Positions 16,155-25,337 of a stretch of DNA of 64,000 nt are shown one piece after another. Origin of the DNA: Lacibacter cauensis (GTDB lineage: Bacteria > Bacteroidota > Bacteroidia > Chitinophagales > Chitinophagaceae); the NCBI RefSeq assembly GCF_007830055.1, contig NZ_VLLE01000005.1, forward strand, positions 496,001-560,000, given 5' to 3'. The notes beneath the pieces are model-generated. The model saw nothing but the letters and a program-made list of their open reading frames with translations. It did not search any database and was not told where the DNA came from. The translations under genes were made by a program, and so were the position numbers. Positions within the stretch are counted from its first letter, which is position 1. The number at the start of each line of letters is the position of its first letter.

Positions 16155-16276
16155 AACTTTGTGTTTAGTATAGAGATGCATCCTTAGATTGTTGTTACTG
16201 AAAAACAAAAGCATCATTTGAAAACGAATGGTTATACCGTTGATGTGCAGTAAACTTGCTTATTGAAATTTACACA

Positions 16277-17701
16277 ATGAACAGAAAAGCGTTTATCCGT
16301 AATACAGGCATTGCAGGTGCCGGTGTTTTCTTTAGTCAACAGATATCGTTTTCCGGTACTTTTACCGATTATCCTGTGGTACGTGTTGCTGCAGAGAAAC
16401 GTCATTTTCAAAGTGCAGCCATTGAGAAGGCGATTGCAGAATTTTCAGCGAAAGTAAAGAACAAAGAACTGGCCTGGTTATTCGGCAACTGTTTTCCCAA
16501 TACATTGGATACAACCGTTTATCCCGGTACAAAAAACGGAAGACCAGATACGTATGTGATTACCGGTGATATTGATGCGATGTGGCTGCGTGACAGTACT
16601 GCGCAGGTATCGCCTTATCTGCCGTTTGTAAAAGAGGATAAGGCATTGCAGGAGTTGATTGCCGGTGTAATTAACAGGCAGGCATTTTGTATCAATAAAG
16701 ATCCGTATGCCAATGCATTTTATAACGATGAAACAAAGCAAGGCGAATGGAAGACCGATTATACCGACATGAAGGCAGGTATTCATGAACGTAAATGGGA
16801 GATCGATAGTCTTTGCTATCCTGTACGCCTGGCATACAAGTATTGGAAAACAACCAATGATGTTGCTGTGTTTGATGAAACATGGAACAAAGCTGCAAAG
16901 TTGATTGTGCAAACATTTCGTGAGCAGCAACGTAAAACCGGTAAAGGCCCTTATAAATTTGAACGCAGAACAAGCTGGGCAACCGATGGAGTACCATTGG
17001 GCGGTTACGGTTATCCGGCAAAACCAGTGGGGTTAATCTTCTCGATGTTCCGGCCGAGTGATGATGCGACTATTTATCCGTTGTTTATTCCTGCTAACTT
17101 TTTTGCAGTTGTTAGCTTAAAGCAAATGGCTGAAATTTTTACTGCCGTGTATAAAGAGGCTGCTTTTGCAAATGAATGCATGGCATTGGCAACAGAGGTG
17201 GAAACAGCTATTAAACAATACGGCATTGTTACACATCCGCAATTTGGAAAAGTGTATGCGTACGAAGTTAACGGCTATGGTAGTTTCAATATAATGGACG
17301 ATGCCAATGTGCCGAGTCTTTTATCGTTGCCTTACCTGGGAGCTGTTGCAGCAAATGATCCGGTGTATAGCAACACACGAAAATTTTTGTTGAGCGAATA
17401 CAATCCGTTTTACTTTAAAGGAAAAGCGGGTGAAGGTATCGGTGGTCCGCATGTAGGTGTAGATATGATCTGGCCGTTGAGTATAGTTATGCGTGGGCTG
17501 ACCAGTACAAGTGATCTGGAAATGAAGAAGTGTGTGGAAATGTTACAAAGGTCGCATGGCGGTACCGGGTTTATGCATGAAGCGTTTCATAAAGATGATG
17601 CAAAGAAATTCACCCGTTCGTGGTTTGCCTGGGCCAATACCATCTTCGGCGAATTTTTATGGAAAGTGTATAAAGAAAAGCCGCATTTGCTGAATGCATA
17701 G
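16277..17701 (+). CDS. GH125 exo-alpha-1,6-mannosidase
   Basis: The chosen ATG (MNRKAFIRNTGIAGAGVFF) gives 474 residues with a Tat- or Sec-like signal. The alpha/alpha-barrel hallmarks of GH125 are present: DIDAMWLRDSTAQV, YTDMKAGIHERKWEIDSL, SWATDGVPLGGYGYP and GIGGPHVGVDMIWPLS. GH125 enzymes are metal-independent inverting exo-alpha-1,6-mannosidases acting on N-glycan or yeast mannan. Together with the GH92 and beta-mannosidase genes elsewhere in the window, this supports mannoside breakdown. Confidence 0.88.
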   Translation: MNRKAFIRNTGIAGAGVFFSQQISFSGTFTDYPVVRVAAEKRHFQSAAIEKAIAEFSAKVKNKELAWLFGNCFPNTLDTTVYPGTKNGRPDTYVITGDIDAMWLRDSTAQVSPYLPFVKEDKALQELIAGVINRQAFCINKDPYANAFYNDETKQGEWKTDYTDMKAGIHERKWEIDSLCYPVRLAYKYWKTTNDVAVFDETWNKAAKLIVQTFREQQRKTGKGPYKFERRTSWATDGVPLGGYGYPAKPVGLIFSMFRPSDDATIYPLFIPANFFAVVSLKQMAEIFTAVYKEAAFANECMALATEVETAIKQYGIVTHPQFGKVYAYEVNGYGSFNIMDDANVPSLLSLPYLGAVAANDPVYSNTRKFLLSEYNPFYFKGKAGEGIGGPHVGVDMIWPLSIVMRGLTSTSDLEMKKCVEMLQRSHGGTGFMHEAFHKDDAKKFTRSWFAWANTIFGEFLWKVYKEKPHLLNA

Positions 17702-17818
17702 AAAATAGTTGAAATAGGGTGAGCGCTGTTTTAGAGGCTGCTGTTATATGCTGCTATCATACAGTATCTGGTACTGGTGTGCTGTTTACATACGTTTTGC
17801 AAAATCGAAAAGATGTTC

Positions 17819-17849
17819 TTGCCATTGCCTTTTATAAGTTTTATTTTTG
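17819..17849 (+). promoter_or_regulatory. Bacteroidota-type promoter of the Crp/Fnr gene
   Basis: TTG at 17819-17821 and an exact TATTTTTG (TAnnTTTG) at 17842-17849 are 20 bp apart. This predicts a start point about 15 nt before the ATG at 17872. Confidence 0.6.
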
Positions 17850-17871
17850 ATGTATTACCCAAACGCAACGA

Positions 17872-18468
17872 ATGCATCAATTACCACCTGATTTTACCGG
17901 AATCTTTTATGTATTGAATAACCTTCATCCACAACCTTCATTTGTGTCTGCATATTTTCAGCAACATCTTGAAGCAGTTACTTATACCAAAGGGAGCTTG
18001 TTGCTGGAAGCCGGTTCAATGAATGAGTTTGTCTATTTTATCGAAAAAGGAATTGTGCGAGGTTTTATACGAGATGCAGGCAAAGACATTACGACATGGA
18101 TTTCCTGCGAAAATGAATTTGTAACCTCCATTTCAGGTCTTGTGTATAATGCGCCTGCGCTTGAAAGCATTGAAACTATTGAACACTGTAGTTTGTATCG
18201 TATGCCCGTTGCTGCATTAGATAAGTTGTACAGCGAATACCCCGAATTTAACATTACAGCCCGCATACTCTATCAACGATATTACGGTGATGCAGAACGC
18301 CGTGCATTTATAGCACGACTTTCGGCTGCGGAAGACCGTTATCGTTTCTTTCTTGATTATTATGCGCACCTGGCTAACCGTGTTCCTTTAAAATTCATTG
18401 CATCTTTTCTTGGTATTACAGTCGAAACCTTGAGTCGAGTGCGTAAAAAACTGTCCATTCAGTATTAG
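17872..18468 (+). CDS. Crp/Fnr-family regulator
   Basis: This is a 198-residue transcription factor. Residues 20-125 form the cyclic-nucleotide-binding-type jelly roll (EAGSMNEFVYFIEKGIVRGFI), though without the conserved Arg-Ser phosphate site, so ligand binding is doubtful. A long dimer helix follows, and the C-terminal HTH is FIASFLGITVETLSRVRKKL. The recognition helix carries E-xx-S-R as in FNR, which reads TTGAy half-sites. No Fe-S cysteines of classical FNR are seen. A matching FNR-like box at 18525-18540 lies just downstream. Confidence 0.85.
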   Translation: MHQLPPDFTGIFYVLNNLHPQPSFVSAYFQQHLEAVTYTKGSLLLEAGSMNEFVYFIEKGIVRGFIRDAGKDITTWISCENEFVTSISGLVYNAPALESIETIEHCSLYRMPVAALDKLYSEYPEFNITARILYQRYYGDAERRAFIARLSAAEDRYRFFLDYYAHLANRVPLKFIASFLGITVETLSRVRKKLSIQY

Positions 18469-18524
18469 TAGGGCAGTTTGTATGTGTAGCTGTATAGCTA
18501 TTGCTAAGTGCTTACACGGATGGC

Positions 18525-18540
18525 TTTGACGAATGTCAAA
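18525..18540. promoter_or_regulatory. FNR-like box
   Basis: TTTGAC-GAAT-GTCAAA is a perfect inverted repeat with the spacing of FNR sites (TTGAT-N4-ATCAA). It lies 57 nt after the Crp/Fnr stop and 350 nt before the large lectin gene. It could serve autoregulation by readthrough or control of the lectin gene. Confidence 0.45.
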
Positions 18541-18890
18541 AAAAGCGTTGGTAAGTGTTTGCTATTAGTGTAATATCGGTTTTAACATGATAGTTTTACA
18601 GTGTAAAATCATCCTCATTACCCTTTAAAATCCATTATCATGTATGCCGTTATTTCCCCTCCTTAGTTTTAATTACTTCGTTTGTTTATTGCCGTCAGGC
18701 AGAGCAAATCAATTCTGATTCATTTAAGGTATGGTGTCTGCTCTTTTACCTCCGCATTACTGGTAAAGAGCTGTAGCACCTGCAATATTCCGGCAGCTAC
18801 TGGCAAGATTCGTATTGCCAACAGCACAGTTATGTTTTGTCGGAAAACTTTAAAAGGTCAACAATATCCATTACAAAAAAACAACAACTT
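18541..18890. other. Leader region of the lectin gene
   Basis: About 350 nt hold no credible gene. A 70-codon frame in the right half lacks recognisable features. It presumably contains the promoter and leader of the protein starting at 18891. Confidence 0.35.
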
Positions 18891-21800
18891 ATGAGTATGC
18901 TTCTTAAACGACTGCTCTTCGTCTTTTTTCTTTCTGTTCTGAGTCAGATCGCCTCCGCACAGTTAACAAAAATCTATTACATTAACAGTCCTTCGCAGCT
19001 AACAAAGTCGAACCATGTTAACTGCGGTGTTCATTATACGGATTGGGATAATCCCGAATTTGGTTTCAAATGGACTGATAATTTACCGGCGGGTGTTACC
19101 ATCAACAGTGTGCAGATAGAATTGAATATGGGCCTGAATTTCGGCTATATGTCAACATCCACCAATCTTAATGGCGCTTCACAAGGAGATATGATGGGAA
19201 TGACGGACTACTGGGATTGTATGGACCGTACAGAAATCATCAGCCCATCGATTACAACCGGAGATTATGTAAGGGGTGGATTGAATACGTTTGTGTTTGA
19301 TGCCGGATGGGGTAGTCTTTACCTTTGTAAAACGCCATCACTCAACAACAGTTTTGCAAAAGTAACGGTGTCGTATACGCCGGCTTTTCCGGGTGGTGCA
19401 GCCCCAACAATCAGTTCGCTGAGTACGGGCAGTGGTTTACCCTGCAGTCAGGTAACAATATATGGCACAAACTTTACTAATAGTGTAAACTATGTAGTGT
19501 TTAACGATGCATTGGCGACTGATTTTACTGTTATCAGCGCAACCGAATTAGTGGCAACGGTACCTGCAGATGCAACAAGCGGCCCCATTAAAGTATTAAA
19601 TAATGGGGGTATGGCAACTTCAACCGATTTGTTTACGGTAAACACGCCGGCTGCTCCCGTTATTACAGGCATCAGTGCAACCAGTGGTACTGTTAATAAT
19701 ACATTGGTTATTACCGGTACCGATTTTTCGTGCGCTACTGCGGTAACCATAGGTGGTACAGCTGTAAAATCGTTTACTGTAAACAGTACAACACAAATAA
19801 CGGCCATTGTTGGTTATGGTACAACCGGTTCGGTAGATGTAACCACACCCGGAGGAACAGGTAGTTATGGTACTTATACCTATGCAAGCCCCTCAGCTGC
19901 AGGCCAGATGAACATCAGTGGCAGCAGCAGTTTGAATAATACCTCTGCCAATACTGCAACCATCGTGTCGCCCGAACTAACGGTAACGTCTAACGGCTTA
20001 ATTGATGGATTTACCGTTTCTATTTCAGAAGGCTACACAGCAGGTGATGAGTTAGGTTACAGCGGTGCATTGCCATCAGGCATCAGTACAACGGGTTTTA
20101 ACAGTACAACCGGTGTACTTGTATTTACCGGTTCAATGCTGGCAGCCGATTGGCAGGAGTTTTTACGTAGAGTAACATTTCAGTCAACATCCAGTATTTG
20201 TTTTCCTGAAAGAAGAAAGGTAAGTTTTACGGCGGGAAACCGTTTTTATAATCCACTTACCGGACATTTTTATGAATACGTAAATGCAAGTATTGATTGG
20301 CCCGATGCAAAAAATGCAGCTGCCGCCCGTTCTTTCTTTGGCAGACAAGGGTACCTGGCAACGATTACTTCGCCTGCCGAAAATAATTTTATCTGGAAGA
20401 TTATGAACTCCGATGCATGGTTTGGAGCTTCAGACGATTACATGCAGATTAATGAAGCCGTAGGTTCTGTGCTGTATGCAGATCAGTCAGCTGCAGAAGC
20501 TAACTATTACTGGATTACCGGACCCGAAAAGGGACAACAGTTCTCGATCAATAATACTCCAAATGTAACTTCGTTTAACGGTCGGTATCAAAACTGGGCA
20601 CCCGGCGAACCTAATAACTGCTGCGGCGGTGAGCATTATGCACAAATTTATTCATCAGGTTCCGGTCAATGGAATGATCTTTTCCCGAACAGCCTCTCCT
20701 ATATCGTAGAGTACGGCGATATGCCCGGCGATAATACCAGCAACAATGTGGTGTTTACAAAAGAACTTGCTGTTGCAGGTGCATCAAGCGGAAGCATCAG
20801 TGGTGGTAATGTTACAGTATGTGAAGGCACGAACAGTACTACACTTACACTCAATAATCTTACCGGTTCGGTAGAACAGTGGGAGTGGAGTTATGATAAT
20901 TTCCTTACAGCTGGTACGGCTATCAGCAATAACACAACGTCGTTGGTTGTAGAAAATATCAGCCAGACTACTTATTACAGAGCAGTGGTTAACTCAACAA
21001 GTCCTGCAACTTGCAACAGTTTGGCAACATCAGCTGTTCCTGTAATTGTTGCTGTAACAGAACCCGGTACAGTAGATGCAGTTAACAACACTATTTGCGA
21101 AGGCACACAAGCTGAGCTTACTTTGTTTGGTAACAGTGGCGATGTTTTGCAATGGCAGGTTGCAACCGATGCAGGTTTTACAAACCCAACCACCATCAAC
21201 AATACCACTACAACGCTTAACCACACGCTCAGTACTGCGGGTACCTATTACTTCCGTGCACAGGTTCAAAACAATGGTTGCGGTGCAGCTGAGTGGAGTA
21301 CAGCCAAAACAATTTCTGTAAATGTTGGAACGCCGCCGGTAGGTGGTTCGGTTAACAGTTTTGAACACCTGGCCGGTACACAAAGCGGTACACTTACACT
21401 CAGCGGAAATACCGGTACAGTGAGTAAATGGCAGGCTTCAACTGATAATGGATTAATCTGGACAGACATCAGTAACACGAATGCAACGTACGATTATACA
21501 GTAAACAGCAGCACGCAATTCCGTGCAGTGGTAACCAATGCAGGTTGTGGCAGTGCTTACAGTAATGCAGGTACAGTGCGAGTGTATGCCAATAATCAAT
21601 ATGTATGGAAGGGAACCAATAATACTGATTGGAATACAAATGGTAACTGGCTTGAAAATACAAAGCCTGTAACTGGCGCAGATGTAATCATCAGCAATAC
21701 TGCGGCAAATCACCTGGTAATCGATCAACAGTATACATTGAATGAGCTCGATTTTAATGGATCGAACCGCAAAGTGCAACTGGGGAATTACAACCTGATA

Positions 21801-22781
21801 CTGAATAATATCATTGGCGCTGATGCCAATAACTATTTCCAGACAAATGGTATAGGGCAATTACGCAAGAGTATTGCGAATGGCAGCAGCTTTGCGTTCC
21901 CGGTTGGTAACAGCACCTACAATCCGGTAACTATTTCCAACAACACCGGTGCCGGCGATCAGTTCAGCGTTCGTGTATTGGATGAAGTATATGCAAACGG
22001 CAGTAACGGTTCGCTTGTTACTTTAAGCCGTGTACAACGCACCTGGGATATTAGTAAAGCAAATTCTAATGCTGGCAGCGGTATCAACTTTGTATTCAAT
22101 TGGAATGCAGGCGATATTCCGCAACCATTGTCAAGCGCAGCATTGTACCATTATGGAACAAGCTGGGATAAACAAACCGGAACAACCAACAGCACATCTA
22201 CCAGTCTTACCTATACGGGTTATACCGGCAGCTTCTCTCCATTTGCAGTAATGGAGTCAAGTTCTACACTGCCTGTAAGCTGGCTCAGCTTTACAGCAGC
22301 ACGTAAAGAGCAAACAGTGCAGCTGCAATGGCAAACTGCTACCGAGCAAAACACAAAAGATTTTGTGGTGCAGCACAGCACCGGTAACAGCAGCTGGAGC
22401 AGCATTGGTACTGTGGCAGCAGCAGGTAACAGCCAGAGTGTAAGTAATTACAAGTTTACACATCTGCAGCCGGTTGAAGGCAGCAATTACTACCGTTTAA
22501 TTCAGCGTGATGTGGATGGTAAACAAAGCATCAGCAAAACCGTACAGGTACAGTTTACAACGGCGGCACGTATGCAGGTTTATCCAACACCTGTAACCAA
22601 CGGTGTGCTGCATGTGAAATTACCGGCCGATGCGGTAATCCGTATCTACAACAGCAACGGTAGTTTGGTGCTTGAGCAAAAAGGCAAGGCAGGTTTGCAA
22701 CAACTGCAACTAAGCCTGCTTGGTAAAGGAAGTTACTACCTGCGTGCAGGTACAGAAACAGCAACCATTTTAGTGCAGTAG
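18891..22781 (+). CDS. Large T9SS-secreted C-type-lectin/IPT adhesin-like protein
   Basis: The ATG giving MSMLLKRLLFVFF was chosen because it yields a signal peptide ending ASAQ; the protein is 1296 residues. In order it has an N-terminal beta domain, two IPT/TIG domains (PTISSLSTGSG.., PVITGISATSG..), a calx-like or cadherin-like segment, a C-type lectin domain (about 440-610, with WAPGEPNN and WNDLF calcium-site motifs), and at least three Ig-like repeats with WEWSYD/WQVATD/WQASTD signatures. The tail is a type A type IX sorting domain (VYPTPVTNG.. ILVQ). It is probably a cell-surface or secreted adhesin that binds glycans. A terminator follows at 22807. Confidence 0.85.
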   Translation: MSMLLKRLLFVFFLSVLSQIASAQLTKIYYINSPSQLTKSNHVNCGVHYTDWDNPEFGFKWTDNLPAGVTINSVQIELNMGLNFGYMSTSTNLNGASQGDMMGMTDYWDCMDRTEIISPSITTGDYVRGGLNTFVFDAGWGSLYLCKTPSLNNSFAKVTVSYTPAFPGGAAPTISSLSTGSGLPCSQVTIYGTNFTNSVNYVVFNDALATDFTVISATELVATVPADATSGPIKVLNNGGMATSTDLFTVNTPAAPVITGISATSGTVNNTLVITGTDFSCATAVTIGGTAVKSFTVNSTTQITAIVGYGTTGSVDVTTPGGTGSYGTYTYASPSAAGQMNISGSSSLNNTSANTATIVSPELTVTSNGLIDGFTVSISEGYTAGDELGYSGALPSGISTTGFNSTTGVLVFTGSMLAADWQEFLRRVTFQSTSSICFPERRKVSFTAGNRFYNPLTGHFYEYVNASIDWPDAKNAAAARSFFGRQGYLATITSPAENNFIWKIMNSDAWFGASDDYMQINEAVGSVLYADQSAAEANYYWITGPEKGQQFSINNTPNVTSFNGRYQNWAPGEPNNCCGGEHYAQIYSSGSGQWNDLFPNSLSYIVEYGDMPGDNTSNNVVFTKELAVAGASSGSISGGNVTVCEGTNSTTLTLNNLTGSVEQWEWSYDNFLTAGTAISNNTTSLVVENISQTTYYRAVVNSTSPATCNSLATSAVPVIVAVTEPGTVDAVNNTICEGTQAELTLFGNSGDVLQWQVATDAGFTNPTTINNTTTTLNHTLSTAGTYYFRAQVQNNGCGAAEWSTAKTISVNVGTPPVGGSVNSFEHLAGTQSGTLTLSGNTGTVSKWQASTDNGLIWTDISNTNATYDYTVNSSTQFRAVVTNAGCGSAYSNAGTVRVYANNQYVWKGTNNTDWNTNGNWLENTKPVTGADVIISNTAANHLVIDQQYTLNELDFNGSNRKVQLGNYNLILNNIIGADANNYFQTNGIGQLRKSIANGSSFAFPVGNSTYNPVTISNNTGAGDQFSVRVLDEVYANGSNGSLVTLSRVQRTWDISKANSNAGSGINFVFNWNAGDIPQPLSSAALYHYGTSWDKQTGTTNSTSTSLTYTGYTGSFSPFAVMESSSTLPVSWLSFTAARKEQTVQLQWQTATEQNTKDFVVQHSTGNSSWSSIGTVAAAGNSQSVSNYKFTHLQPVEGSNYYRLIQRDVDGKQSISKTVQVQFTTAARMQVYPTPVTNGVLHVKLPADAVIRIYNSNGSLVLEQKGKAGLQQLQLSLLGKGSYYLRAGTETATILVQ

Positions 22782-22806
22782 TTTCAATCAAGGTTTATAA
22801 TCGAGT

Positions 22807-22838
22807 AAAGCCGGAGCAGCAATGCTTCGGCTTTTTTA
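22807..22838 (+). terminator. Rho-independent terminator
   Basis: AAGCCGGAGC-AGCA-ATGCTTCGGCTT followed by T6. It ends the lectin gene. Confidence 0.8.
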
Positions 22839-22930
22839 TTGCATGCCGTGCAGACAAGCTTGGTGGGTATAAGCCGGTTTGCTGTTAAATTATGAACAAC
22901 AATACGTATATGCTAAAGATTACAGGACAA

Positions 22931-22963
22931 TAAAAAAGCCCTGCCAATTGGCAAGGCTTTTTA
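22931..22963 (-). terminator. Bidirectional terminator of the RRM gene
   Basis: AAAAAGCC-TTGCC/GGCAA-GGCTTTTT hairpin with A/T tracts on both sides. It lies 15 nt after the RRM stop codon on the minus strand. Confidence 0.75.
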
Positions 22964-22977
22964 TGCGAACAGTAAGA

Positions 22978-23295
22978 TTAGTAACGATTCTTATTATAAC
23001 TTCTGTTGTTGTTGAAGTTACCACCGCCGCTGAAGTTGCGTGCTGGTCTGTCTTCTTTTGGCTTTGCTTCTGAAACTTTAATAGCTCTGCCTTCTACAGT
23101 AGCGCCATCGAGTTCTGCAATTGCTTTTTTCGCAGCAGCATCATCACTCATTTCCACGAAACCGAAACCACGTGAGCGGCCCGATTCACGGTCGTTGATA
23201 ATTTTAGCTGAAGAAACTTCTCCGTAAGGAGTAAAAAATTCTCTTAAATCTTCGTCTTCTACGTTGAAGCTTAAGTTTGAAACAAAAATGTTCAT
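22978..23295 (-). CDS. RRM-domain RNA-binding protein
   Basis: This 105-residue protein is a single RNA recognition motif with RNP2 (IFVSNL, residues 3-8) and RNP1 (RGFGFVEM, residues 42-49), then a Gly/Asn/Arg-rich tail from about 85. Such small RRM proteins are abundant in Bacteroidota and cyanobacteria and bind single-stranded RNA as global post-transcriptional factors. The leader on the minus strand is long (over 100 nt), consistent with post-transcriptional control as seen for cold-shock-type genes (inference). Confidence 0.92.
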   Translation of the reverse strand: MNIFVSNLSFNVEDEDLREFFTPYGEVSSAKIINDRESGRSRGFGFVEMSDDAAAKKAIAELDGATVEGRAIKVSEAKPKEDRPARNFSGGGNFNNNRSYNKNRY

Positions 23296-23414
23296 GTTTG
23301 TTTAAATTAAATTGTCATCAATACTTGAGAAAGGCAAGAAGTAAGAAACTAACTAAGATGCGAATAAACAGCAGACTAATTAACCATTACGGTGCGAGGC
23401 TCAAATTAACAGGG

Positions 23415-23447
23415 CGAAGGTACGCTTATAATTCGGAATATGCACAA
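23415..23447 (-). promoter_or_regulatory. Possible promoter of the RRM gene
   Basis: On the minus strand, TTG (23445-23447) and TACCTTCG (23415-23422) are 22 bp apart, one base wider than the usual spacing, with one mismatch to TAnnTTTG. It would give a leader of roughly 110 nt. Confidence 0.3.
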
Positions 23448-23458
23448 GAATCTTTTTC

Positions 23459-23492
23459 AAAGAGGGGCGGTTCATTAACCATGCCCCTCTTT
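23459..23492 (-). terminator. Terminator of the 82-aa gene
   Basis: A 10-bp perfect stem AAAGAGGGGC/GCCCCTCTTT carries a loop holding a further GGTT/AACC pair. It lies 65 nt after the stop at 23558 on the minus strand and before the RRM promoter. The T-tract is weak on both sides. Confidence 0.55.
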
Positions 23493-23557
23493 GTTGTTCG
23501 GAAAGCTGCGGTAATGTGTTTGTGCTGAACCTGTTATAGCTTGCCGTGTGCCGGTCT

Positions 23558-23806
23558 TCAGCCAAATAACTCATTGATGGAAATGGACTGAAGGTAGGGC
23601 GAAAGGGCCGTAGTGTTATCGAACACACGGTATTCCTGTATTGCCCGGTTTTTGAAACTGCACCAGGTTTCGATGTAATAGTAGTCCAGCTGAAACAGGA
23701 AGATCATGTGTTGTTCCTGCTGCCGTTTACCAATTAAAACCCCGAGGTGCAGAACAGTTTCTTTCTTTTGTTGCTCATCTAACAGAATAAATTCGGATAG
23801 CCTCAT
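23558..23806 (-). CDS. Small hypothetical protein (82 aa)
   Basis: This 82-residue protein begins MRLSEFILLDEQQKKETVLHLGVLIG and ends with NELFG. Aromatic-rich beta strands in the middle (FLFQLDYYYIETW) suggest a small alpha/beta fold. It has the look of a small conserved family of this lineage, but I cannot name a function. It is monocistronic, with a hairpin terminator downstream. Confidence 0.6.
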   Translation of the reverse strand: MRLSEFILLDEQQKKETVLHLGVLIGKRQQEQHMIFLFQLDYYYIETWCSFKNRAIQEYRVFDNTTALSPYLQSISINELFG

Positions 23807-24161
23807 TGTAATGCAGTTTACTTGTTAATGAATACTAACTTTTTAAACGATGCCTGAACAAAGACGGTTGATCTGAAACAGATCCTGAATAACTAAAAAA
23901 ATGAAATTGTGCTAAGTGCGCTGTACCTGAGCTGAACGGATATACAAGAATCTACAGCGATAGCATAAAGTTAGCAGATTTCTATTCTTTTGCAGAAAAA
24001 TAATTGCAGTTGCTGGGGAGGTTAGCTGTGAGTGGTGAGTTCGTTGGCCCCAGAGGCTGCTGCAACCAACCCCGGACAGTAAGCAAACCAATTCTCCATC
24101 TTCAAAAATAAATGCATCTTGCATAATGAATTTTTCAGCCAACCAATCAAACTAAACCCTC
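23807..24161. other. Intergenic region
   Basis: About 355 nt between divergent genes hold no credible gene. A 76-codon minus-strand frame starts inside the opposing promoter area and has no family features. Confidence 0.35.
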
Positions 24162-25091
24162 ATGTTTCAACGGCTTTTTGTTTTTGCAGTTTTGCTTATC
24201 GCTCTTTCATCCTGTTCGCATCAACACATTAAAGAAGGGGAGGGCTATCTACAGGTGGAAGGAGGCTCGATCTGGTACAAGGTTATTGGCAGTGGCAACA
24301 AAACCCCGATTGTACTGCTGCATGGCGGACCCGGTTTTCCCAGTTACTCGTTAACGCCTTTGTTTGCCTTAGCTACAGACAGGCAGGTGATTGTGTACGA
24401 TCAACTTGGCTGTGGCCGTTCAAGTAATTTGAATGATACAGCATTGATGAATATCGCATCTCAGTTGAAAGACTTAAAGACGCTTCTGCAAAAGCTGGAG
24501 ATAACCGATTTTTATTTATACGCACATTCTTACGGAACGATGTTGGCGGCTGAGTATTATTTTAAAAACGAAAACCTGCCCAAGGCCTTGATCCTGGCAA
24601 GTCCTTGTATGAGTGCGAAAAGATGGGAGCTTGATGCAGATACCCTGATGAATTCGATGGACGCAGTATACCGTAAGCCTTTGCAAAACTTTAAAGCGGG
24701 CAACTATAAGGATACGGCGCTTTATTCGGAAGCAATCAAAAAATACTACAGCAGTTTTTATAACAGAAAGATGAACAGCTACATTGATTCGTCTATTGCC
24801 CGAAGTGGTAAAGCACTGTATGTACACATGTGGGGTAAAGAGGAGTTTACAGTAACCGGTAATTTAAAAAATTATAACCGCATCAATGATCTGCATCAAA
24901 TCAAGATTCCAACCCTGTTTACCGCAGGTGAGTTTGATGCGGCACGGCCGGCAACGGTAAAATATTATCAGAGCCTTACACCCAATTCGAAGTTTGTCTT
25001 GATTGAAAATGCGGCCCATTCAACCATGAACGATAATACAACGGCAGATCTTAATGCTATCAGTTCGTTTATACAGTCAATTGAAGAATAA
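24162..25091 (+). CDS. Alpha/beta-hydrolase lipoprotein, proline iminopeptidase-like (S33)
   Basis: The N-terminus (VLLIALSSCSHQ) is a lipoprotein signal. The 309-residue protein has the S33 hallmarks: HGGPGFPSYSL oxyanion loop, YDQLGCGRSS, nucleophile S123 in AHSYG, acid D259 (GEFDAARP) and base H286 (AAHSTM). Members release N-terminal proline or hydrolyse related amides and esters. It would act at the periplasmic face of a membrane, perhaps in peptide scavenging. It stands alone with a terminator at 25280. Confidence 0.85.
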   Translation: MFQRLFVFAVLLIALSSCSHQHIKEGEGYLQVEGGSIWYKVIGSGNKTPIVLLHGGPGFPSYSLTPLFALATDRQVIVYDQLGCGRSSNLNDTALMNIASQLKDLKTLLQKLEITDFYLYAHSYGTMLAAEYYFKNENLPKALILASPCMSAKRWELDADTLMNSMDAVYRKPLQNFKAGNYKDTALYSEAIKKYYSSFYNRKMNSYIDSSIARSGKALYVHMWGKEEFTVTGNLKNYNRINDLHQIKIPTLFTAGEFDAARPATVKYYQSLTPNSKFVLIENAAHSTMNDNTTADLNAISSFIQSIEE

Positions 25092-25279
25092 ACGATTGAA
25101 GCCTTTCGGCACACGGGCAGCGCCAGGCTCACGAAGGAGTTTTGGCATGTGCGGCTTTTGTTGCAGTATTTCGTGACGGAGAAAGCCAACACTTATTGAA
25201 CGTCTTTGCGAGCTCCTGTATTTGGCGAAGCAATCTCTATCTTCGGAGACCGGACTTCAAACCATCAACCATAAACAAC

Positions 25280-25305
25280 AAAGCCGCCCCAAACGGCGGC
25301 TTTTT
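25280..25305. terminator. Bidirectional terminator
   Basis: AAAGCCGCC-CCAAAC-GGCGGCTTTTT lies between the convergent hydrolase and FnIII-protein genes. Confidence 0.8.
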
Positions 25306-25337
25306 ATCATCCTTAACAATCAACCAGCTGTTCATCA

